Assembly: GCA_003135055.1 (NCBI GenBank)
Contig: PLDF01000470.1
Location: forward strand, 1 to 37,902
Reading direction: 5' to 3'
DNA length: 37,902 nucleotides
Source of the DNA: Bryobacterales bacterium
Lineage (GTDB): Bacteria > Acidobacteriota > Terriglobia > Bryobacterales > Bryobacteraceae
Every line of letters begins with the position of its first letter. Positions within the stretch are counted from its first letter, which is position 1. The translations under genes and the position numbers were made by a program. The notes beneath the pieces were generated by a model. It was not told where the DNA came from. It searched no databases and worked only from the letters and a program-made list of their open reading frames with translations. Shown in pieces: positions 8,183 through 15,007 of the stretch.

Positions 8183-8270
8183 TGTGCGCTCCATAGTGCA
8201 ATTGAGACGCCGCAAATGTGCGTTGATCTATAGGTGTTTACCGCCAGAGGCTGGGGGAAATCGCGCAGCG

Positions 8271-8288
8271 TTGCGCCACTTCGCGCAG
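8271..8288. promoter_or_regulatory. TTGCGC-N6-GCGCA palindrome upstream of the radical SAM operon
   Basis: TTGCGC, six bases (CACTTC), then GCGCAG. The same spaced palindrome lies ahead of both OmcA/MtrC-type genes (12282-12299 and 14949-14966). Here it is about 90 bases upstream of the radical SAM start. A shared regulator binding site is possible but unproven; it could also be a repeat. Confidence 0.4.
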
Positions 8289-8337
8289 CCGGTTGGGTCA
8301 CCTTGGGCGCCACCGGCTCTCAAAGCCGGGTCGGTTC

Positions 8338-8680
8338 TTACAGTTGGGTCACGACAGTTGGGTCACGCGGCGCGTTTTCGCGAAGGGGTCGATGAGAATT
8401 CCGGTTCAGGACTTCCGCCACGTGCGTGCGGCTGCCAATCAGGGCCTCGAGGTCCTTGCGGGCGAGTCCCTGCTGTTCCATTCGGAGCTCAATGGCGTCG
8501 ATGGGGCCGGGAGGGTCCATTGGGTAAAGTTCCGATTCGTATGCATCGATCAGAGTCGCGAGTATGTCGAGCCGATCGCCTGGCGGCGTTCCCCTGCTCG
8601 CTCCCCAGAGGTTGGTCAACTCCGCAAGAGCCGCTTTTGCAGTCCCTTTGCGTTCGAATCGGCTTTAGCTCAGTCTTCAT
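8338..8680 (-). pseudogene. Decayed HigA-type antitoxin
   Basis: Read on the minus strand, the start MKTELKPIRTQRDC is the typical N-terminus of HigA antitoxins that contain an Xre-type helix-turn-helix. After about 15 codons the frame shifts by one base. The neighbouring frame continues AALAELTNLWGASRGTPP, then DRLDILATLIDAYESELYP, DAIELRMEQQGLARKDLE and GSRTHVAEVLNR, all in family order. The expected C-terminal continuation (LSLRMIRRLH-like) is missing and replaced by unrelated sequence ending near the 14-base tandem repeat. The gene is therefore frameshifted and truncated. Its partner remnant overlaps its start codon. Confidence 0.7.
8341..8368. repeat. Tandem 14-base repeat
   Basis: CAGTTGGGTCACG is followed by one variable base and repeated once (8341-8354, 8355-8368). 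A related GGTTGGGTCACC lies at 8291-8302. It sits where the higA remnant loses homology, so it may mark the end of a lost mobile element or a recombination point. Confidence 0.6.
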
Positions 8681-8745
8681 GCTGCACCCTTTTCACATCG
8701 ATACGATTCGTAATCCTTGTGGGAGCCAATCCGTGATCCAGTCCG
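8670..8745 (-). pseudogene. C-terminal remnant of HigB-type toxin
   Basis: On the minus strand a fragment GSHKDYES in one frame and NRIDVKRVQHED-stop in another match the C-terminal end of HigB toxins (GTHxDYDRID-like). The stop overlaps the higA remnant start by 11 bases, the usual higBA arrangement. The rest of the toxin is not found upstream, so only a frameshifted tail remains. Confidence 0.5.
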
Positions 8746-9241
8746 CCGGTACGGGAGGCATTCGCCTCAACGCGGGGCCGCGGAGCGGCGGAGATAGGCG
8801 CGGAGTTGCATCATTTCGGCGAACTCCACAGCCGTTCCAAAAACGGATTGAGAAAGCGAAGATCTTCGGAACGCTCCGCGCGCCTCCGCATCTCTGCGGC
8901 TCTCCGAAAACTCATCTGCAAGCCCCTTATTTCAGTGGACACTATCGCGGTAGTCTTGCTTCGATTTCTCCGCTTCCTCCCGCCTCCGTGCCCTCGATAA
9001 TCGCCTCGACTACAATCGTCTGATCGTCCGACTCTTTCACCGGAATCCGGACTTCCTCAAAAACTCCGCGCCTTCCTCCGCCGCTCCGCTCCTCCGCGTT
9101 AAACTTGACAGCCTCGACCTTCCGCTCACCCGCCTTCGGCAACGCCCCTCAAGTTTCCTCGCCCTATGAACGACGACGTCTGCCGGCGCGGCTCTCTCCG
9201 CGTTGAGAGCTATGCGGATCGAGTTATGGGCCGCCCTGAAT
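8746..9241. repeat. Gap with CTCCGC-rich degenerate repeats
   Basis: No gene is supported. The stretch contains several degenerate CTCCGC/GCGGAG blocks: 8772-8800, an imperfect inverse at 8874-8908, 8965-8998 and 9064-9100. The first two are roughly complementary and bracket about 100 bases. Similar CTCAGCG and CTCTGCG blocks appear again near 36230-36265. A 66-codon minus-strand frame here is made largely of these repeats. Confidence 0.45.
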
Positions 9242-11911
9242 TTACCGCAACTCCAGCGACGCCTCGATCACTCCGTCCTCGGGAAATCCAAACTCGAATC
9301 CCAGCCGCGCGCAGACATCCAGCATCGGCCGGTTATCGGCCAGGATCGAGCCGTAGATCCGCCCCACGCCTTCCTGGCGCCCGATCGCGATCAGGCTGCC
9401 CAGCAATGCTGCGCCGATCCCCCGCTCCTGCCACGCATCCGCCACAATCAGCGCAAATTCGGCCTTGCCGGCGGCGGCGGTTCGGGTCAGCCGGCCGACG
9501 CCGGCGATCTCGCGATCCGCGGTTTCCGCCACCACTGCCATCTGCATGTTGTAGTCGATGAAGCACGCGCGCGCCAGCCGCCGATGCGACACCCGCTCGC
9601 TTAAGGCGATGTGGTGAAAGTAGCGGAAATGCACGCTGCGATCGCTCAGATTTTCGTGGAACCGCACCATCGCGGGTTCGTCCTCGGGCCGAATGGGACG
9701 CAGCGTCACGCGCGCTCCGCCGCGCAGCTCCACCTCTTCCACATAGTTCGAAGGATAGGGACGAATGGCGGTACGCGGAAGATCGCCATCGGCAACGTCC
9801 CATCCGTGAAGCGCCACGCGCGCATCGAGCGCCACTATCCGGCCGGCCGACGCCAGCAGCGGATTGATGTCGATCTCTTTGATGCGCGGATTCTCGGCGA
9901 CCAGTTGGCTGAAGCGCACCAAAGTCCGCTCCAGCAATACGCGGTCCACCGGAGGCCGGCCGCGAACGCCGTCGAGGGCCTTGCAGATGCGCGTCCGCTC
10001 CATCAGCCGCCGCGCCAGCGTGCGGTTCAACGGCGGCAGGCCGAGCGCGCTATCGCGGAAGATCTCCACCAGTTGCCCGCCGGCGCCGAATAGCAGCACC
10101 GGGCCGAATTGCGGGTCGGCGCTCGCGCCCAGAATCAGCTCGAATCCGCCCGAAACCGGCTCCATCTGCTGCACCGAGACTCCCTGGAAATCCTTGGGCG
10201 GAACTCTTCCGGCGATACGCTGCCAGGCCTCGCGCACCGCAGCCTCGCCGGAAAGGTTCAGCTCGACGCCGCCCACATCGCCCTTGTGCGCGATGGTTTC
10301 TGAGTTCAGCTTCAGAACCGCCGGATAGCCCATCGCCGCCGCGATGCTCACCGCCTCGTCCTCGGTGGAAGCGGCCTCGGCTCGCGCGGCGTCAATGCCG
10401 TACGCCGCCAGCAGCCACTTCGATTCGATCTCCGTCAATAGGGTCCGGCCCGATTCGCGCGCGTGGGCCAGCAAACACTCCACCAGGCAGCAGTCTACGC
10501 TGGTCTGGGCCAACTCCGGCGTTTCGTAAAGCGCGCGAAGATTATCGCTGTATCGCCACATCGCGACGAACGCGCGCGCCGCGGAATCGGGATAAGAAAA
10601 CGTGGGGACGCCGGCGGCATTGAGAATCGCGTCCGCGCCCTGAACGCCTGCCCCGCCCATGAAGCTGGCGAGGAGCGGCTTTCGAAGCGTGGCCGCATGC
10701 GCCGCAACGCGTTCGGCTACTTCATCGGGAGCGCTGACGCCTTGCGGCGCGAAGATCGCCAGGATTCCATCCGCGCCAGGGTCCGCCGCCGCGAGTTCCA
10801 GAGCTTCCGAAAAACGCTCGGGCGGCGCGGCGCCCAGCAGATCGATGGGATTCCGCCGGCTCCAGTGCGCGGGCAGATTGCGGTTGAGCGCGGCGAGAGT
10901 TTCCGCGGAAAGCTCAGCCAGCTCGCCGCCTTCGGCGATCAGACAATCCGTGGCCAGCACCGCCGCGCTGCCGGCGTTGGTCACGATGGCGAGCCGGCGG
11001 CCCGCGGGCCTGGGCTGCCGTGCCAGCGTCCCGGCCATATGGAAGAGGTCGCTGATGCGCTCCACGCGCAGCACCCCGCAGCGCCGGAAGGCGGCGTCCA
11101 GCACGGCATCCTGCCCGGTCAGCGCGCCGGTGTGCGAAGCCGCCGCTTGCGCCGCCTCACAGGTACGTCCAGCTTTGAGCACGATGATCGGCTTCTCCAG
11201 CGCCACCTCCCGCGCCGCGGAGAGGAACGAGCGGGCATCGCCGACGGATTCCATATAAAGAAGGATGGCGTGCGTGTGCGGGTCGTCACCCAGGTAGCCG
11301 ATCAGGTCGCCCCATCCCACGTCGAGCATCGAGCCGGTGGAGACGAACGCGCTGAACCCTACCATCTCGCGCTGGCTCCAGTCGAGGATTGCGGTGCATA
11401 GCGCGCCGCTCTGGCTAAGAAACGCGATCTTGCCGGGCTGCGCCATGCCGGCCGCGAAGCTGGCGTTCAGCCGGGCGTGCGGCGCCATGATCCCGAGACA
11501 GTTCGGCCCCAGGATGCGCATGGTCCCGCGCGCCGCCGCGATTTCGCGCTCCAACTGCACACCGCGCGGCCCTGCTTCCTTAAAACCGGCGGAGATGACG
11601 ATGGCGGCTCGAACGCCCGCCAATGCGCATTCCGACACGATGCCCGGAACCGTGGCCGCGGGCGTCACGATCACCACCAAATCGGGGCGCTCCGGAACCT
11701 CCGCGATGGATGGATAACATGTCGGGCCCATCGCCGTCGCGTGGCTGGGGTTCACCGGATATACAGGGCCCGGAAACGAGCTCAGGTTTTCGAGTACGGT
11801 CCGGCCGGCGGCGCACGCAGCTTCCGTGGCGCCGATCACGGCGATGGACCCGGGGTGGAAAAACGCATCGAGCGGCCCTTGGGGCAGACCGGCGGCGGGT
11901 TGAATTGGCAT
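9242..11911 (-). CDS. ADP-forming acyl-CoA synthetase fused to GNAT acetyltransferase
   Basis: An 889-residue cytosolic protein. Domain order: CoA-binding Rossmann domain (about 10-135, FHPGSIAVIGAT), succinyl-CoA-ligase-like domains (about 150-460, with SQSGALCTAILDW and the active-site-type SHTGALTG near residue 260), ATP-grasp domain (about 490-690, AMGYPAVLKLNS and IDINPLLA) and a C-terminal GNAT domain (about 735-885, with acetyl-CoA motif QERGIGAALL). This is the Pat-type arrangement of protein lysine acetyltransferases that acylate acyl-CoA synthetases; in several of these the ligase half is regulatory. The histidine expected for phosphotransfer is present, so ligase activity remains possible. 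It appears to be monocistronic. Confidence 0.88.
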   Translation of the reverse strand: MPIQPAAGLPQGPLDAFFHPGSIAVIGATEAACAAGRTVLENLSSFPGPVYPVNPSHATAMGPTCYPSIAEVPERPDLVVIVTPAATVPGIVSECALAGVRAAIVISAGFKEAGPRGVQLEREIAAARGTMRILGPNCLGIMAPHARLNASFAAGMAQPGKIAFLSQSGALCTAILDWSQREMVGFSAFVSTGSMLDVGWGDLIGYLGDDPHTHAILLYMESVGDARSFLSAAREVALEKPIIVLKAGRTCEAAQAAASHTGALTGQDAVLDAAFRRCGVLRVERISDLFHMAGTLARQPRPAGRRLAIVTNAGSAAVLATDCLIAEGGELAELSAETLAALNRNLPAHWSRRNPIDLLGAAPPERFSEALELAAADPGADGILAIFAPQGVSAPDEVAERVAAHAATLRKPLLASFMGGAGVQGADAILNAAGVPTFSYPDSAARAFVAMWRYSDNLRALYETPELAQTSVDCCLVECLLAHARESGRTLLTEIESKWLLAAYGIDAARAEAASTEDEAVSIAAAMGYPAVLKLNSETIAHKGDVGGVELNLSGEAAVREAWQRIAGRVPPKDFQGVSVQQMEPVSGGFELILGASADPQFGPVLLFGAGGQLVEIFRDSALGLPPLNRTLARRLMERTRICKALDGVRGRPPVDRVLLERTLVRFSQLVAENPRIKEIDINPLLASAGRIVALDARVALHGWDVADGDLPRTAIRPYPSNYVEEVELRGGARVTLRPIRPEDEPAMVRFHENLSDRSVHFRYFHHIALSERVSHRRLARACFIDYNMQMAVVAETADREIAGVGRLTRTAAAGKAEFALIVADAWQERGIGAALLGSLIAIGRQEGVGRIYGSILADNRPMLDVCARLGFEFGFPEDGVIEASLELR

Positions 11912-12340
11912 TTGAATTAACGGCGGTCACTGCGCGGTGAGCTTGCATTCGTGCGGCCATTCGGGCGGGGTTGCGCAACCGCGTGGGACAGACGCTGTCG
12001 TCTGTCAACCCGGCGGCCTCGGCGATCATGCCCCAGATCGGCTAGGCGGCCATTCGGCGAGCTTGAGAACCAGACCTGTTGCGCCGCGGTAATTTCCGGC
12101 CCGCAATGGCCGCCCGTCTGCACTAAGAGATTGCGGAGCCATGATAAAACTTTCCGGCGGCGCGAGGACCACCCACTGCGACACACATAAGTCTTCGGCT
12201 ATCTCCGTTCTTTTGAATGCGATGGTCTCCGTCACCGGATTGGTCGATAGATTACCGCCTGGGTAGGGCAAGGGAAAGGCATTGCGCCAATTCGCGCAGA
12301 GGCTTGAGCCACATGGCGCAAACCCTTCGCTGGAGGTATT
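11912..12340. other. Long leader region of the first OmcA/MtrC-type gene
   Basis: No gene is supported here. From about 12140 to the ATG the sequence resembles the region before the second paralogue (about 14820-15007), with blocks around TTCCGG, a GACACA stretch, TTCGGCTAT, TTTGAAT and GGCATTGCGCCAA. The duplication therefore included roughly 180 bases of upstream DNA. Short minus-strand frames in this stretch are probably chance. Confidence 0.5.
12282..12299 (+). promoter_or_regulatory. Palindrome in leader of first OmcA/MtrC-type gene
   Basis: TTGCGC, six bases (CAATTC), then GCGCAG, ending exactly 41 bases before the ATG. The second paralogue has the same element at exactly the same distance, with perfect arms there. 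It could be an operator or the stem of a leader RNA. Confidence 0.5.
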
Positions 12341-14488
12341 ATGAGATTTAATAACATAGCAAGGAAAGCCGGCATTTGCTTAGTGATCGCGGTCAGCTTG
12401 GTGGCCGCGCAGCAGAAGCACCATTATTCGCCGCGTGAGAAGGCCTTTTATGCGGACGCTGCGACCGTGGAGTTCGTCAATCCAGGCTTGGCAATTACAG
12501 TAACCGGCGCCACCATCGTCGCCAATGGGACGATTACGGTGCAATATACCCTGACGGATCCGACAGGGTTGCCGCTCGATTCGGCGGGCGTGAATACGCC
12601 GGGCACGATCTCGACGAGCTTCGTCGCGGGGTACATCCCCAATAGTCAGGAGCAGTACACGGCTTACACCACTAAGGTCGCCACCGGTACGGCAATCGCT
12701 TCCGTCAATCAGCCGGGCGCGGATTCGGGCGGAACCACCACCGTTCTGGGGAACGGCGCCTATCAATATGTATTCAAAACCCAGGTTCCCGCGGGATTCG
12801 ATACGACGGCAACTAACACCATAGGCATTTACGGATCGCGCAACCTGACCGCATACAGTCTGCCTACGAACTACGCCAGCACGACGTTCAACTTCGTACC
12901 CAACGGCGCCAAGGTGACGCACACGCGCGACGTAATCGAAACTGCCAGTTGCAACCAATGCCACGAGCAGTTATCCGCACACGGCGGATCGCGGCGCGGC
13001 GTCAACCTCTGCGTGATGTGCCACCAGCCGCAGAATGTCGACCCGAATTCGGGCAACACAGTCGATTTCAAGTACTTCATCCACAGGATCCACATGGGCT
13101 CGTCGTTGCCAAGCGTCGTGGCGGGCGGCACATTTGCGATCACTACCAGCTTCGGCGTCAGCAATTACTCGACGGTGATCGATCCGGCCAATGTACAGCG
13201 CTGCGAGGTTTGCCATCAACAGACCACGGGCGCCGCGCAAGCTACGGCTTTCATGAAGAATCCATCGCGCGTGGCCTGCGGATCCTGTCACGACGACGTA
13301 AATTTCATCACCGGCAAGAACCACCCCGGCGGATTCCAGACCGACGACACGGAATGCGCCAACTGCCATATCCCGCAGGGCGAGACGCCATTCGATGCCT
13401 CCATTAAGGGAGCGCACGTGATGACCACCGATACCCCCGCCTTTTACGCGCAAAACCCGAATACGCTGATCTCGGGCATTAATGTAGTCATCACTGGCGT
13501 GACCAATAACAAGGCGGGAAGCGCTCCGGTGGTGGCGTTCACGCTACTCGACAACAACAAGAACCCGATTGCGCTTTCGGCGCTGGGTTCGCTTTCGTTC
13601 ACCATGGCGGGCCCGACCACCGATTATGGCTACACCCTTTTCGGCGCCGCCAATGCGGCCACGCCCGGATATGTTACGGAAACCGCGAATACGGCCTCGA
13701 AGTGCGATACCAAAGGTAACTGCACTTACGCCTTCACTAATATCGTTCCGGCGAAGGCGGCGGGAACTTACGCCATTGGCGCGGAGGCGCGGATCACGCA
13801 AACGATTCTGGCGGGGACCACGTCATCGCAGTCGGTGGAATACGGAGCGTTCAACCCGGTGACTTACTTCTCGGTGGACGGCTCGCCGGTGGCGGCTCGA
13901 CGCACGATCGTCCAGATGACGAATTGCAACACCTGCCACGTGGCGCTCTCGGAACACGGGACGCTGCGAAGCAACGTGGAATACTGCGTGATGTGCCACA
14001 ACCCGTCGAACACGGATGCCAGCACCCGGGCGACCGCGACGGTCGCCTCGGACGCAGCCGCGCCGCCGCAAGGCATCAACTTCAATCTGCTGGTGCACCG
14101 CATCCACGACGGCGTAAATGTCACGGCAAACGGCGGAAAGCCCTTCATTGTGGTAGGTCACGGCGGAAGCCATAACGACTTTTCGGGGGTTCTTTTCCCC
14201 GGCCTGTCGCCAACCGGCTCACCGACCGATCTCGCGAACTGCGCTTTCTGTCACGTCAATAGCTCGGAGCAAAACGACCTGTCCCTGACGGGCCTGAACG
14301 CCGTAACCGATCCGCAAGGGCTCATCAATCCGGTGCAGCCGATATCATCGGCCTGCTCGGGGTGCCATGTGGACATCCCTGCCGCATCGCACTTCCTGGC
14401 CGGCGCCACCACGCTCGGCGAAAGCTGCGCGGTGTGCCACGGTACCGGCGGTGCTTTCACGGTTGACTCGGTCCATGCGAGTTATTAG
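12341..14488 (+). CDS. OmcA/MtrC-family decaheme c-type cytochrome, copy 1
   Basis: A 715-residue exported protein with GGAGG just upstream of the ATG. The signal peptide (AGICLVIAVSLVAA) lacks a lipobox, unlike the Shewanella lipoproteins MtrC and OmcA. The layout fits four domains: beta domain I (about 35-195), pentaheme domain II starting at Cys204 (CNQCH, CVMCH, CEVCH, CGSCH, CANCH), beta domain III (about 370-525) with a Cys455-X5-Cys461 pair, and pentaheme domain IV from Cys529 (CNTCH, CVMCH, CAFCH, CSGCH, CAVCH). Ten hemes in total. Family members sit on the outer face of the cell and pass electrons to minerals, flavins or other acceptors. It is the first of two tandem paralogues ahead of the porin-cytochrome genes. 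Confidence 0.9.
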   Translation: MRFNNIARKAGICLVIAVSLVAAQQKHHYSPREKAFYADAATVEFVNPGLAITVTGATIVANGTITVQYTLTDPTGLPLDSAGVNTPGTISTSFVAGYIPNSQEQYTAYTTKVATGTAIASVNQPGADSGGTTTVLGNGAYQYVFKTQVPAGFDTTATNTIGIYGSRNLTAYSLPTNYASTTFNFVPNGAKVTHTRDVIETASCNQCHEQLSAHGGSRRGVNLCVMCHQPQNVDPNSGNTVDFKYFIHRIHMGSSLPSVVAGGTFAITTSFGVSNYSTVIDPANVQRCEVCHQQTTGAAQATAFMKNPSRVACGSCHDDVNFITGKNHPGGFQTDDTECANCHIPQGETPFDASIKGAHVMTTDTPAFYAQNPNTLISGINVVITGVTNNKAGSAPVVAFTLLDNNKNPIALSALGSLSFTMAGPTTDYGYTLFGAANAATPGYVTETANTASKCDTKGNCTYAFTNIVPAKAAGTYAIGAEARITQTILAGTTSSQSVEYGAFNPVTYFSVDGSPVAARRTIVQMTNCNTCHVALSEHGTLRSNVEYCVMCHNPSNTDASTRATATVASDAAAPPQGINFNLLVHRIHDGVNVTANGGKPFIVVGHGGSHNDFSGVLFPGLSPTGSPTDLANCAFCHVNSSEQNDLSLTGLNAVTDPQGLINPVQPISSACSGCHVDIPAASHFLAGATTLGESCAVCHGTGGAFTVDSVHASY

Positions 14489-14538
14489 AGCGGCGTAAGC
14501 ACTACCGCGGCGCTGCCGCCCGGCACTACTGCCCGTGG

Positions 14539-14583
14539 GGCCTACCCTGGCCGGAGCGAACTCTCTCCGGCCAGGGGTAGGCC
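14539..14583 (+). terminator. Strong hairpin after the first OmcA/MtrC-type gene
   Basis: Arms GGCCTACCCTGGCCGGAG (14539-14556) and CTCCGGCCAGGGGTAGGCC (14565-14583) pair over 18 base pairs with one bulge and an 8-base loop. It lies 50 bases after the stop codon and is followed by TTCATC, not a long T-run. It probably limits read-through between the two paralogues. Confidence 0.65.
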
Positions 14584-14675
14584 TTCATCATGCGCCGGTC
14601 CGCCACGCGCAGCCCCCGCCATCGCCAAATGCGCATCGCGCGCAAAATATCGGGCCAATCTTGCCGGAAGAAAGG

Positions 14676-14778
14676 ACGATTTCATAACCGAGGTACGGCA
14701 ACTTACCGGGAGGAATAGCGACATGGCCGCATTATCCGGAATAAACAACGATTTCACAACCGAGGTACTGAAGCTTAC
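14676..14778. repeat. Direct repeat pair upstream of the second OmcA/MtrC-type gene
   Basis: ACGATTTCATAACCGAGGTAC followed six bases later by TTAC (14676-14706) recurs as a near-identical copy at 14748-14778, with one mismatch in the long block. The copies are spaced 72 bases apart. They could be regulator sites or a small duplication; no counterpart was seen before the first paralogue. Confidence 0.6.
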
Positions 14779-14948
14779 GGCGCGAGTGGCCATATTGCTG
14801 CATGATTAGGTAACTGGACGCATGAGGAATTTTTCCGGTGGCTCAAGAAGCATCATCTGTGACACAAGCAAATTCGGCTATGTCCTTTCCTTTGAATACA
14901 ATGGTTGCCCCCGGATAGTTTCGCCTGATTCTGCCAAGGGAGTGGGCA

Positions 14949-14997
14949 TTGCGCCAAATCGCGCAAAGGAGTGAGCCATACGGCGCAGGCCGTATGG
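14949..14997 (+). promoter_or_regulatory. Palindrome plus leader hairpin of the second OmcA/MtrC-type gene
   Basis: TTGCGC-N6-GCGCAA (14949-14966) is a perfect inverted repeat ending 41 bases before the ATG. A second perfect stem, CCATACGG (14976-14983) with CCGTATGG (14990-14997), abuts the GTGGAGA ribosome-binding site and could mask it in the mRNA. The second stem is not conserved in the first paralogue. Confidence 0.5.
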
Positions 14998-15007
14998 TGG
15001 AGATCAT

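Larger units (their letters stand above)
14489..15007. other. Intergenic region between the two OmcA/MtrC-type genes
   Basis: No gene is supported in these 519 bases. They hold the terminator-like hairpin, a pair of direct repeats and a leader resembling that of the first paralogue, all annotated separately. The second paralogue therefore probably has its own promoter. Confidence 0.5.

Noticed and set aside
8139..9023. 294-codon plus-strand frame across the higBA remnant region
   Set aside because: It runs across the higBA remnants and CTCCGC repeats and shows no family pattern or ribosome-binding site.
8942..9142. 66-codon minus-strand frame
   Set aside because: Much of it is composed of the CTCCGC-type repeat blocks, with no support for translation.
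12318..12336. Possible sigma-54 promoter before the first decaheme gene (GGCGC then TTCGC)
   Set aside because: The spacing between the GG and GC elements is 12 bases, not 10, and it overlaps the ribosome-binding site.
14539..14583. Riboswitch or small RNA at the hairpin between the decaheme genes
   Set aside because: It is a single long stem with a small loop and no conserved aptamer features; a terminator or repeat explains it more simply.
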